Source of the DNA: Gallionellaceae bacterium
GTDB lineage: Bacteria; Pseudomonadota; Gammaproteobacteria; Burkholderiales; Thiobacillaceae
NCBI GenBank assembly: GCA_028714735.1
Contig: JAQTLU010000022.1
Span: 1-41,375 of the forward strand
Direction: 5' to 3'
DNA length: 41,375 nucleotides
The translations under genes were made by a program, and so were the position numbers. Below, in pieces: positions 23,270-30,521 of this stretch. Within the stretch, counting starts at the first letter, position 1. Each line of letters starts with the position of its first letter. Under the pieces are notes generated by a model that made no database searches, was not told where the DNA came from, and saw nothing but the letters and a program-made list of their open reading frames with translations.

Positions 23270-25336
23270 ATGCTGGTCCGGTCCCACTCACCTCTGTGGG
23301 GGAACTGTCGCCTTCAGCCCCGACCCGGAGCGGTCGAGATTGATTGGGCGCACCCGCTTGCACGCAAGCTACAAATCTGCATTCCGCTGAATGAGGGGGG
23401 CGGGCCCCCGCGCGACCTCGCGCGTCAGATCGTGGGCACGCCCCTCGGGACGTACTGGACCGCAAGCCCTGTGGGAGCGGCGCTGGCGTTTGATGGAGAC
23501 GATGATCGGGTGATCTATCCGCACCTGTCGGCCTTCGATAACGCCACGCAGTTGACGATCTCGCTGTGGCTGCGTCCCCAGGCCGCGCAGGATTACGCAG
23601 GATACATCCATCAGGTTGGGGCGCACACCACGGGCTCCGGGTACACCTCGGGGTGGGGGCTGTGCGCCAACCTCAACACCTGCACGGATCTGATTGTGTA
23701 CGTCCGCCATGATGAGACATCTTCAGCCGTCAAAACGGGGTGCTTCATCCTGAACAAGTGGCATCAGGTATTTATCACCTATGCCGCAAGCACCTTGAGT
23801 TTGTGGGTGGATGGGGTCGCGCAGGCGTGGACGAGCCATGCGGCGTCGGCGTCCATCGGCGAGAATGATCAGGTATGCAAGCTGGGCGAAAACGAAGCGG
23901 CGAACAACGCGCAACTCATGCTCACGCAGATCAACGTCTGGAATCGGGCCTTGACGGGGAGCGAGCGGCTGTGGCTGCAATCGGAACCCTACGCCTTTCT
24001 CCAGCCACTCATTCGCCGCAGTTATGGCAGCGCGGGTGCCGCCCCGAGCATCTACAATGAGGCGGTTACGCTCGCGGCGGCAGCGATGGCCGCGCTGGGT
24101 GCCCAGCAAGTGCATAACGCCTCCGTCACCATGACCGCCTCGGGTACGATGGCGCACAACAGTGTCGGCGCGTTCGGGCACGCGCTGACGCTCCCGGCTA
24201 CGGCGCTCCTGAGTCCGACCACCATCGGGACGTTCCTGCATGGCGTGACGTTGCCCGCGACTGCCACGCTGACGCCGACCAGCATTGGCACGTTTCTGCA
24301 CGGCCTAACCCTGACCGCGAACGCGACCGAGACGCACGCGGGCGGGATGGCGTATCTGGCCGCCGCGACGTTTGTCGCGCAAGCCCTCGCGGCCAGCGGG
24401 CAGACGCTGACCATCCCCGGCGCGGTCACGCTCACCGCAAACGCGCAGGCGCAGGCTACCCACATTGCGACGTGCCTCAACAGCCTGACGCTGGCGGCCG
24501 ACGCGGGCTTCACGCCAGCCACCACGGCGCAGCTACAGGCGGCGCTGACCCTGATCGCCAATGCGGCCGCGACCGCCACGGGCGGCAAGGGGATGAGTGC
24601 CGCGGTCACGCTCCTGGCCGCCGCCACGCTCACCCCGGCGCACGTCGCGACGTTGGTTGGCTCCGTCACGCTGCCCGCTGATGCGGCCGTCACCATCGGC
24701 ACCCAGATGGTCATGGGCGCGGCGGCGAGCTTCACCGCGCTGGCCCGCCTGCTCGCCTCGCCCGCCAAGTACTACGATGAGGCGCTGACGCTGCCCGCCA
24801 ACGCCACGGCCAGCGCGCAGTCGGCCGCCATCTTCGCCAGCGCCCTGTCCCTGCTTGCCCAGAGCACGCTCGTCTCGACGAATACGGCCACGCTCGCCTC
24901 GACGCTCAGCCTGGAAGCCGCCGCCCAAGCCACCATCGGCGGCACGCTCACGCAGCCGGTCAGCGTCAATCTCGCCGCGACGGCCATGCTCGACACGCAG
25001 GCGCAAGCCGACCTCGTGGCCGCACTGACCGTCGCCATTCAGGCCGCCTGTGCCGCGACCGCGACGAGCATCCTCCAGGCACAGACCACCCTGACGGCTG
25101 AGGCGACCGTCAGCCCCACCGCGACCGCCACGCTGACCGCGATCCTCACCCTCGCCGCCGCGGCCACGCTGGCCTCGTCCCATACCTATCTTCCGGCGAA
25201 CCTCCCGGCGATTATCCGCCTCGTCTCGTCCTCCCTCGTTATGGCCGCCCTGACCGGCGGCGCCCTCACGCAGCCCAGCCTCACCGGCTCGGCCGTCGTC
25301 ACGCCCAGTTTGACGGGCGGCGACGTGGAGGCGTAA
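23270..25336 (+). CDS. LamG-like lectin domain with 19 x 20-residue repeat stalk
   Basis: A 688-residue protein. Residues about 25-245 form a LamG/concanavalin-like domain: CIPLNEGGG, AALAFDGDDDRVIYP, ATQLTISLWLRPQ, KWHQVFITYAASTLSLWVDG, QINVWNRALTGSE. Residues 265-644 are nineteen repeats of exactly 20 residues opening [AS][LV]TLxAxA. The last 45 residues are Thr/Gly/Leu-rich (ALTGGALTQPSLTGSAVVTP). The layout suggests an adhesive head on a long extended or solenoid stalk at the tail tip. No signal peptide. The repeats carry no Lys; Ala, Thr and Leu dominate. Confidence 0.7.
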   Translation: MLVRSHSPLWGNCRLQPRPGAVEIDWAHPLARKLQICIPLNEGGGPPRDLARQIVGTPLGTYWTASPVGAALAFDGDDDRVIYPHLSAFDNATQLTISLWLRPQAAQDYAGYIHQVGAHTTGSGYTSGWGLCANLNTCTDLIVYVRHDETSSAVKTGCFILNKWHQVFITYAASTLSLWVDGVAQAWTSHAASASIGENDQVCKLGENEAANNAQLMLTQINVWNRALTGSERLWLQSEPYAFLQPLIRRSYGSAGAAPSIYNEAVTLAAAAMAALGAQQVHNASVTMTASGTMAHNSVGAFGHALTLPATALLSPTTIGTFLHGVTLPATATLTPTSIGTFLHGLTLTANATETHAGGMAYLAAATFVAQALAASGQTLTIPGAVTLTANAQAQATHIATCLNSLTLAADAGFTPATTAQLQAALTLIANAAATATGGKGMSAAVTLLAAATLTPAHVATLVGSVTLPADAAVTIGTQMVMGAAASFTALARLLASPAKYYDEALTLPANATASAQSAAIFASALSLLAQSTLVSTNTATLASTLSLEAAAQATIGGTLTQPVSVNLAATAMLDTQAQADLVAALTVAIQAACAATATSILQAQTTLTAEATVSPTATATLTAILTLAAAATLASSHTYLPANLPAIIRLVSSSLVMAALTGGALTQPSLTGSAVVTPSLTGGDVEA
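24062..25201 (+). repeat. Nineteen exact-length 60-bp coding repeats
   Basis: From 24062 the frame divides into 19 units of 60 bases with no insertion or deletion. Each unit begins [ASG][LV]T[LM] followed by x-A-x-A; examples are ALTLPATALLSPTTIGTFLH, GVTLPATATLTPTSIGTFLH and SVTLPADAAVTIGTQMVMGA. A few units are degenerate (AATFVAQALAASGQTLTIPG). The sequence has diverged between units while the length has not, which points to strong structural constraint. Confidence 0.8.
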
Positions 25337-25342
25337 GCCTCC
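25327..25342 (+). promoter_or_regulatory. Hairpin with the stop codon in its loop
   Basis: GGAGGC (25327-25332) pairs perfectly with GCCTCC (25337-25342) around the tetraloop GTAA, whose TAA is the stop codon of the repeat protein. It lies in the 35-base gap before the next tail gene. No T-run follows. Confidence 0.45.
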
Positions 25343-25371
25343 GCCCCGCCCGCCTGTTCGGAGTCCCATCT

Positions 25372-25875
25372 ATGGAATCGCAGTTCACCGTCACCCCGCA
25401 CACGCACTACCACGTGGAGTGCTACGACAAGCACGGCACCCACAAGTGGACCGAGGACTTCCCGAACCTCGTGACGGTCCTCGGCCGCGCCCGCCTGCTC
25501 AACTGCATCTTCGGCGCCTACGCCACGACCGAATGGCACGTGGGGTTGAAGGCCGGCGGCGAAGAATCTACAGCCGACACCCTGGATAGCCATGCGGGCT
25601 GGGCTGAGTCCCGCTGCTACGCGGGCAACCGTCCGGCGTTCACCAACACGACCGCCACCTCCGGCGAGATCAGCAATGCCGGCAACGTCGCCGTCTTCAC
25701 CGTCAACACCGATGCGTCCTCGATTGCTGGTGCCTTCCTCACCAACTCGTCGGATTCGAGCGGCGGCGCGCCAGAGATCATCTACGGCGTGGGTGAGTTC
25801 GCCTCCACGCGCGTCTGCTCGTCGGGCGACACCCTGAACGTCACGATCACGGCCACCATCACGTCCTCGACGTAG
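25372..25875 (+). CDS. Tail fibre-region beta protein (167 aa)
   Basis: Matches a widespread uncharacterised phage family by eye: HYHVECYDKHGTHKWTEDFP then NLVT opens it, followed by a short helix LLNCIFGAY, TEWHVGLKAGG, TLDSHAGWAESRCYAGNRPA and a C-terminal GEFASTRVCSSGDTLNVTIT. Members sit beside fibre genes and are thought to be virion parts. Beta-rich, no membrane segment. Followed 12 bases later by another fibre-region protein. Confidence 0.7.
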   Translation: MESQFTVTPHTHYHVECYDKHGTHKWTEDFPNLVTVLGRARLLNCIFGAYATTEWHVGLKAGGEESTADTLDSHAGWAESRCYAGNRPAFTNTTATSGEISNAGNVAVFTVNTDASSIAGAFLTNSSDSSGGAPEIIYGVGEFASTRVCSSGDTLNVTITATITSST

Positions 25876-25887
25876 TAGGGGGCGCAC

Positions 25888-26268
25888 ATGGCCCATACCG
25901 TCTCGGAGGGAGCTGATGCGATCTTCACCGGCTCCCTCGTCGATTCGTCCTCCGATGGCGTGACCAGCCTCACCCGGCTCACGATCACCTACTACGACCG
26001 GGACACCGGCACGATCATCAACGGCCGGAACGCGCAGAACATCTGCGCCACCGTGGCCGGCTCGACCAACAACAACATCAGCGTGTCCGCCACCGGCTTG
26101 ATCACGTGGCGGATGCAGCCGGCGGACAATGTGATTGTGTCGGCCAATCTCCCCACGGGCGCAGCGGAAACCCACGTCGCCCTGTTCGAGTTCGGCTGGA
26201 ATAGCAGCGAATACAGCGGCGCGGCGGAAGAGGTGTTCACCGTCACGCAACGGGCCAAGATCGGCTAA
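25888..26268 (+). CDS. Ig-like tail-region protein (126 aa)
   Basis: A beta-sandwich-like protein: LTRLTITYYDRDTGTIINGR then NAQNI, GLITWRMQPADNVIVSANL and ETHVALFEFGWNSSEYSGAA. This combination (YYDRDTGxIINGRN ... WxxQPxDN) is a recurring uncharacterised phage family near tail fibres and lysins. Probably a virion protein. GGGGGC upstream gives a weak ribosome-binding site. Confidence 0.7.
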   Translation: MAHTVSEGADAIFTGSLVDSSSDGVTSLTRLTITYYDRDTGTIINGRNAQNICATVAGSTNNNISVSATGLITWRMQPADNVIVSANLPTGAAETHVALFEFGWNSSEYSGAAEEVFTVTQRAKIG

Positions 26269-26299
26269 CCCCCCGGCTCATCTGGGCCGGTCTCGGATC

Positions 26300-26333
26300 G
26301 CGGCGGGTGGGTCAGCGACGGCCTGCCCGCCGC
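26300..26333 (+). promoter_or_regulatory. Eight-base-pair hairpin before the lysozyme
   Basis: GCGGCGGG (26300-26307) pairs perfectly with CCCGCCGC (26326-26333), loop 18 bases, between the tail gene and the lysozyme. The GGGAGG ribosome-binding site follows at about 26345. No T-run, so attenuation or mRNA processing is more likely than termination. Confidence 0.4.
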
Positions 26334-26354
26334 GCCGTGTCTGCGGGAGGACGC

Positions 26355-26777
26355 ATGGACCGTGAAGCATTGCGTCGCCAGTTGGTGAAACACGAGGGGC
26401 TGAAACTCCGTTTGTATCAAGACTCACGCGGCAAGTGGACGATTGGCTGCGGCCGGAATCTGAGCGACCGCGGGATCACGCTGGCCGAAGCGAGCATCTT
26501 GCTCGAACACGACATTGACGCGCATTGGTCGGACTTGGTTGCCTTCTATCCTGGCGTGACCGAGTTGGACGATGTGCGCCAGCGTGTGTTGCTGGACTTG
26601 TGCTTCAACCTCGGTATCACGGGCCTGAAAGCCTTTCGGCGGATGTGGGCGGCGATTCGCAAAGCCGACTGGGCGACGGCGGCTGTGCAGCTGCTCGATT
26701 CGACCTATGCCACACAAGTCGGTGCCCGCGCCACGCGCCTCGCAGAAATGATGCGGACGGGCGCGGACCCGGACTAA
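26355..26777 (+). CDS. Endolysin, T4-type lysozyme (GH24)
   Basis: A 140-residue soluble lysozyme cutting the MurNAc-GlcNAc bond of peptidoglycan. The catalytic E-8x-D-5x-T arrangement is intact: E14 in KHEGL, D23 in YQDSRG, T29 in KWTIGCG. It continues with LLDLCFNLGITGLKAFRRMW as in the family. No signal peptide is present, so release needs a holin. The start at 26355 follows GGGAGG by 6 bases; upstream in-frame codons lie in the hairpin region. Confidence 0.92.
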   Translation: MDREALRRQLVKHEGLKLRLYQDSRGKWTIGCGRNLSDRGITLAEASILLEHDIDAHWSDLVAFYPGVTELDDVRQRVLLDLCFNLGITGLKAFRRMWAAIRKADWATAAVQLLDSTYATQVGARATRLAEMMRTGADPD

Positions 26778-26778
26778 C

Positions 26779-26795
26779 TGGCATAGGTCGTGCAA
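26779..26795 (+). repeat. 17-base direct repeat, copy 1
   Basis: TGGCATAGGTCGTGCAA occurs here and identically at 31887-31903. It lies 13 bases before the ATG of the gene at 26809, followed by GGGAGG. The second copy has the same distance and the same ribosome-binding site, so the repeat belongs to a leader rather than to coding sequence here. Confidence 0.6.
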
Positions 26796-26808
26796 GCGTG
26801 GGAGGGCA

Positions 26809-27192
26809 ATGACGACGCCGCCCACCACACCCTTTCCTCACGCCGTCTTGCGCGACGCCTCCGACGCGCTTGCGCTCCTTGACCGCGTGCTCCGTGGGAT
26901 TGAACACCTCATTGGCGATCCCCGGATCGTGGAGGACTACGCAGCCCGGCTTGCGCAGGATCGGGAAGATGTAACCGCGTTAGTGGAGTGGGCACAAACC
27001 CAAGTCGTGCGACGGTGGGAACGGACAGGCCCATGTCAGAAGCGTGTCCGCTACGTCGCCGCACGATCTCAGGCCGATACGGCCGCCGCGGCGGACGAAG
27101 CCGCCGCACACGCCGCTGGCACACTCTCTGCCACCTCTCGGTATCACTGGCGCACCTGGAGTCAGGCGCGCGACAGGAGGAAGACCGCATGA
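26809..27192 (+). CDS. Hypothetical helical protein (127 aa)
   Basis: Not recognised. A charged, helix-rich protein (AVLRDASDALALLDRVLRGI; DYAARLAQDREDVTALVEWA; VVRRWERTGPCQKRVRYVAA) with an Ala/Asp-rich C-terminus. No signal peptide or membrane span. It has a strong GGGAGG site and is preceded by the 17-base repeat. Its stop overlaps the next ATG (ATGA). It lies in the lysis region. Confidence 0.6.
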   Translation: MTTPPTTPFPHAVLRDASDALALLDRVLRGIEHLIGDPRIVEDYAARLAQDREDVTALVEWAQTQVVRRWERTGPCQKRVRYVAARSQADTAAAADEAAAHAAGTLSATSRYHWRTWSQARDRRKTA

Positions 27193-27584
27193 TCCGCTAT
27201 CGTGTTCCTGTTCTGGGTACGATCGTACTCATCTTGGGGGCGCTGCTGCTGGCCCGTCCCGCACAGGCGCAGACCATCGTCAATCCGACGCAGGTCACCT
27301 TTGAGTCCCCCGATCACGCATTGGCCATTGGGTATGACCTCGGGTACTACCTGAGTGGTGCGGCCAGCCCTGTGCAGACGGTGCGCGTGCCCGTCGCCAG
27401 CGTGACGGGCGAAGGCACCTACAGCATTCTGCTCAGCAAGCCGCTCCTAGGGCAGAACTTGATCTTGAAAGCCCGCACGGTGGCAACCGCGTCCGGGGGC
27501 GGCGAGATCACAAGCGAGTGGAGCGAACCCTCAAATGCTTTTACTTTCGCCCCAGTAGTCCCGCGCGCCCTTGTCGTGAAGTGA
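27189..27584 (+). CDS. Secreted fibronectin-III-like protein (131 aa)
   Basis: The ATG at 27189 overlaps the previous stop and starts a clear signal peptide: MIRYRVPVLGTIVLILGALL then LARPAQAQ, with cleavage expected near residue 27. The mature part has a fibronectin-III-like pattern: VTFESPDHALAIGYDLGYYL, VQTVRVPVASVTGEGTYSIL and ARTVATASGGGEITSEWSEP then SNAF. A single domain exported to the periplasm or cell surface. The role is open; it could alter the host envelope or exclude other phages. Confidence 0.65.
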   Translation: MIRYRVPVLGTIVLILGALLLARPAQAQTIVNPTQVTFESPDHALAIGYDLGYYLSGAASPVQTVRVPVASVTGEGTYSILLSKPLLGQNLILKARTVATASGGGEITSEWSEPSNAFTFAPVVPRALVVK

Positions 27585-27586
27585 CG

Positions 27587-27634
27587 ATGTGGTGGCGCTG
27601 GCTGGCCTGGCTCCTGGGGCTGTGCGGGAGATGA
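27587..27634 (+). CDS. Possible 15-aa Trp-rich peptide
   Basis: An ATG at 27587 opens MWWRWLAWLLGLCGR, ending at a TGA at 27632-27634. It is very short but strikingly hydrophobic and Trp-rich, and its end supplies the GGGAGA ribosome-binding site of the next gene. It may only serve translational coupling. Listed with low confidence. Confidence 0.2.
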   Translation: MWWRWLAWLLGLCGR

Positions 27635-27638
27635 CCCG

Positions 27639-29540
27639 ATGCGTCTACTGACGCTGGCACCGTCCGGCTGTGCGCCGGATGTGGGTTGGTGGGAGGGCTC
27701 CTGGTTTGTGGCCTGGGGCACGCTCGATGGCCGGTTGATCCTCCAGGCGCTCGCCCGTCATGGGACGCTGGTGGGAGAGGCGCGGGTGATCGCCACCGGC
27801 CCGAACACCCGCCTCGCCTTTCCCCGCCTCTGTGGTCCGTGGCTGGCCTACCGGGATGATGCGGCCGTGGCCCATCTGTACAACCTGAAGACCGACACGG
27901 ACGAGACGCTTGTCTCGGTCGTGGGCAACGAGCCCGTGTGTCTGTCTGCCGACCGGCTGGCGTGGCAGATGAGCGGGTGGACGGTCTGCGTGCGGGACAT
28001 CGCTGGGCAGACAGTGCAGCACACCCGCACGGGGGCACCGACGGGCCTGAGCCACTTCGACGCGCAGGGGTATGTGGTGCTCGTGGATGAGTGCCGCTTC
28101 GGCCATCGGGCGGCCGATGGCTGTCTGTATTTCACCGGCACGCCGGGGGACGTCGCCGCCACGCGGCCGTGTTTCGCCGGGAAGTATCGCAGTCACGTTG
28201 AGGCTTACGATGGCGACTCCGGCTTGATCGTGTCCTGCGAAGGGGACGACGCCGGCGGGATGGGCGCGCTGGTGCAAGACCAATGGGCACGCGAAGTCCG
28301 GCTGTGGCCGGGCGAGGCGTGCAACACCCCGCGGTGTGTGCTGAATGACGCCGGGGAACTGGCCGTCGTGACCTGGGGTGATACGGGGGTACGCCTCGCA
28401 CTGCTCGATCCCGGCGATGATCTGACACCGTATGAAGCCCCGCCGGGCGTGCCGCTAGAGCCTGTCATCATTTCTGGACTCACGGTCACGCCGATGCGGG
28501 GCGATGCGCCACTCAGCACGGTCGCGACCGTGCGCCTCGCGCACGCGCAGACGTGGCGCTGGCTGCTCAACGGGATCATTGATCCGCCGCATGATGGCGC
28601 GACACACGCCTTTCATCTGTCGCAGCCCGGCACCTACCAGATGGCCGTGCGCGCGCAGGGTGAGGATGGCGTCGTGGTCACCAGTCCAAGCGTGTCCGTG
28701 ATCGTGGACACGCCTGCGCCGATCATCGTGCCGCCGCCCGCGCCGTCATACCCCACGGGCTGGCTCGGTGTGCAGACCGGCTTCGGGGAAGTCCGGGGCG
28801 CGGGATTGTATGCAGAGTTGCGGGCGCGCGGGTGGGAACTGGCGCGCATCGAAGCGGCTCACAACAGCGACCCGACCATGACGGCGCTGTGCGTGCAGGA
28901 AGTGCTCGACGCTGGCCTGCGCCCGCTCACGATCTGCCGGACGCTGCCCGATCTGACCTCGGTGCCCGAGTGGACGGACGTGGAGTGGCAGAACGAGCCG
29001 GATCTGGGGACGTGGCCCACGCGCCGCTACTCGCCCGCGCAGTATGTCGCCACGCTGCCAGACGTGATCGCCCTCTGCGCCCGCCGGCATCTGCGCCTCT
29101 GGGTGGGCAGCCTCAGCAATCTGTCGGCCGATGCGCTGCTGTGGTTGGAGTTGATCCTGCCGGATACGCACCCATCAGCCGGGATCAGCGTGCATCGGTA
29201 TCCCCGGAGCAACCTGCAATTCGGCGCGGCCCAGCCCGGTTTCAAAAGTCGCTGGGAAGAAGTGGCCTGCCTGAAGCAGTTGATCGCCCCGCACCCGTTC
29301 CTGGTGTCGGAGTGCGGGTATCACCAGAGCGGGTATCGATCGTGTTTCCGCAAGGTGCCGCCGCTAACCAATCAGGAGATCGCGGACCGGATGCGACAAG
29401 AGATCGCCTTCTGGCGCGAGGCGGGCGCAGCGGGGCTGGTCTGGTATCAGGTGGGCGAGGACGGCGATCCCAAGTATGGGCTGCAAACACGAGAGGGGAC
29501 ATGGAAGGAACCGCAGTCGAGGGTAGGACGCGATGGCTGA
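27639..29540 (+). CDS. Propeller-PKD-glycoside hydrolase fusion (633 aa)
   Basis: Three parts are visible. Residues 1-265 look like a beta-propeller (repeated WxxGSWFVAWGTLDGRL, LCGPWLAYRDDAAV, LSADRLAWQMSGWT strands). Residues about 280-365 are a PKD/Ig-like domain (LTVTPMRGDAPLSTVATVRL; HLSQPGTYQMAVRAQGEDG). Residues 375-625 are a TIM-barrel glycoside-hydrolase-like domain of clan GH-A type, with the acid/base in WQNEPDL (E453) and the nucleophile in LVSECGYH (E558). It could degrade a surface polysaccharide. No signal peptide. It may be a virion spike or a cytoplasmic enzyme released at lysis. Confidence 0.65.
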   Translation: MRLLTLAPSGCAPDVGWWEGSWFVAWGTLDGRLILQALARHGTLVGEARVIATGPNTRLAFPRLCGPWLAYRDDAAVAHLYNLKTDTDETLVSVVGNEPVCLSADRLAWQMSGWTVCVRDIAGQTVQHTRTGAPTGLSHFDAQGYVVLVDECRFGHRAADGCLYFTGTPGDVAATRPCFAGKYRSHVEAYDGDSGLIVSCEGDDAGGMGALVQDQWAREVRLWPGEACNTPRCVLNDAGELAVVTWGDTGVRLALLDPGDDLTPYEAPPGVPLEPVIISGLTVTPMRGDAPLSTVATVRLAHAQTWRWLLNGIIDPPHDGATHAFHLSQPGTYQMAVRAQGEDGVVVTSPSVSVIVDTPAPIIVPPPAPSYPTGWLGVQTGFGEVRGAGLYAELRARGWELARIEAAHNSDPTMTALCVQEVLDAGLRPLTICRTLPDLTSVPEWTDVEWQNEPDLGTWPTRRYSPAQYVATLPDVIALCARRHLRLWVGSLSNLSADALLWLELILPDTHPSAGISVHRYPRSNLQFGAAQPGFKSRWEEVACLKQLIAPHPFLVSECGYHQSGYRSCFRKVPPLTNQEIADRMRQEIAFWREAGAAGLVWYQVGEDGDPKYGLQTREGTWKEPQSRVGRDG

Positions 29541-29862
29541 GACAGACGAGGCGCGGGCGCGAGAACTGGTGGATAAGCTAGACGGCTTGGACGGCATGAG
29601 TAGAGACGGATATGCGCGCGAGGTGGTTGTGCTGTCTCTTGTCGCTGCCGCCTTTGCCGACGTGAGGGCCGACGAGCGGGCTAAGGCGTTGCAGGAGCGC
29701 GAATCAGATGAATCGTGGATGCGGCGTGTCTATCCTGAACATTGCTGGACCCCTGCTGATGGTATTTCGTATGCGGACTGGTGCCGACGCGCCCGAGCAC
29801 GGTGGGAGGCTGAACACAAGGAACTGAAGGCCGAGCTGGCCAAGATGGGGGCGCGGGGATGA
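29533..29862 (+). CDS. Hypothetical charged helical protein (109 aa)
   Basis: Not recognised. Overlaps the previous gene by 8 bases and the next by ATGA. Entirely helical and charged: EARARELVDKLDGLDGMSRD, ADERAKALQERESDESWMRR, CWTPADGISYADWCRRARAR and a Lys/Glu tail. Small phage proteins of this kind are often DNA-modification partners or anti-defence factors. Here only the position next to a DNA methyltransferase is informative. Confidence 0.55.
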   Translation: MAETDEARARELVDKLDGLDGMSRDGYAREVVVLSLVAAAFADVRADERAKALQERESDESWMRRVYPEHCWTPADGISYADWCRRARARWEAEHKELKAELAKMGARG

Positions 29863-30521
29863 CGCCGTACTACGACCACGCGGGCATCACGATCTACCAC
29901 GGGGATTGCCGGGAAGTGTTGCCTGCTCTGGTGGGCAATGCGCTTGTGACTGATCCGCCCTATGGCATCGGTTGGGGGAGAGCGACGTGGGCCGACGACC
30001 CCAAGGCGTATCCCGAACTTATGCGGTGGCTCGTGTCAGAGGGGCAGCGCATCGGTGGCTGGTGCTTTATCTTTCAGGCCCAACTAAACGTCGGGCGCTT
30101 TCACGAATGGTTTCCAGATGGCTGGCGTATCTTCGCGGCTTGCAAGAACTTCGCGCAGGTTCGCAAGACTGGCCTTTGGAACAGTTGGGACCCGGTAGTC
30201 TACTGGAACAGCGGGCCGAACAGCGGGCCGAACAGCGTCACTGTCAACCGGGACTATCACGTCGGGAACGTCGCCGGATTATTCCGTCATTCCGCAGGAC
30301 ATCCTAGCCCGCGCCCAGTCGATACGATGCGGCATATCGTGGGGATTGCCGCTGCTGAAGGCGAGACAGTGCTTGATCCGTTCGCTGGCAGTGGCACGAC
30401 GCTCCGGGCAGCAAAGGACCTTGGCCGTAGGGCCATCGGCATTGAGATCGAGGAACGCTACTGCGAGATTGCCGCCAAGCGACTGGCGCAGCAAGTCCTG
30501 CCCCTGGAGGCAACCGCATGA
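29859..30521 (+). CDS. DNA methyltransferase (N4/N6, DPPY type)
   Basis: A 220-residue DNA methyltransferase. DPPYG (D32-G36) is the catalytic motif IV and DPFAGSGTT (D173-T181) the SAM-binding motif I, in the order of beta-class N4-cytosine/N6-adenine enzymes. The middle (GGWCFIFQAQLNVGRFHEWF; WDPVVYWNSG) fits the family. There is no restriction enzyme nearby, so it is an orphan methyltransferase. It probably protects phage DNA from host restriction or marks it. Target sequence unknown. An in-frame 12-base repeat encodes NSGPNSGPNS. Confidence 0.85.
   Translation: MTPYYDHAGITIYHGDCREVLPALVGNALVTDPPYGIGWGRATWADDPKAYPELMRWLVSEGQRIGGWCFIFQAQLNVGRFHEWFPDGWRIFAACKNFAQVRKTGLWNSWDPVVYWNSGPNSGPNSVTVNRDYHVGNVAGLFRHSAGHPSPRPVDTMRHIVGIAAAEGETVLDPFAGSGTTLRAAKDLGRRAIGIEIEERYCEIAAKRLAQQVLPLEATA
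30207..30236 (+). repeat. 12-base tandem repeat inside the methyltransferase gene
   Basis: AACAGCGGGCCG is present twice in a row (30207-30218, 30219-30230) followed by half of a third unit. It is in frame and encodes NSGP, NSGP, NS in the target-recognition region. Gain or loss of a unit would keep the frame and change the recognition loop length. Confidence 0.7.

Noticed and set aside
24062-25201. CRISPR array or intergenic satellite
   Set aside because: The 60-base periodicity is entirely in one open frame and is conserved at protein level, with divergent DNA; no identical repeats with unique spacers.
29859-30521. Restriction-modification system
   Set aside because: Only a methyltransferase is present; neither neighbour has a recognisable nuclease motif.
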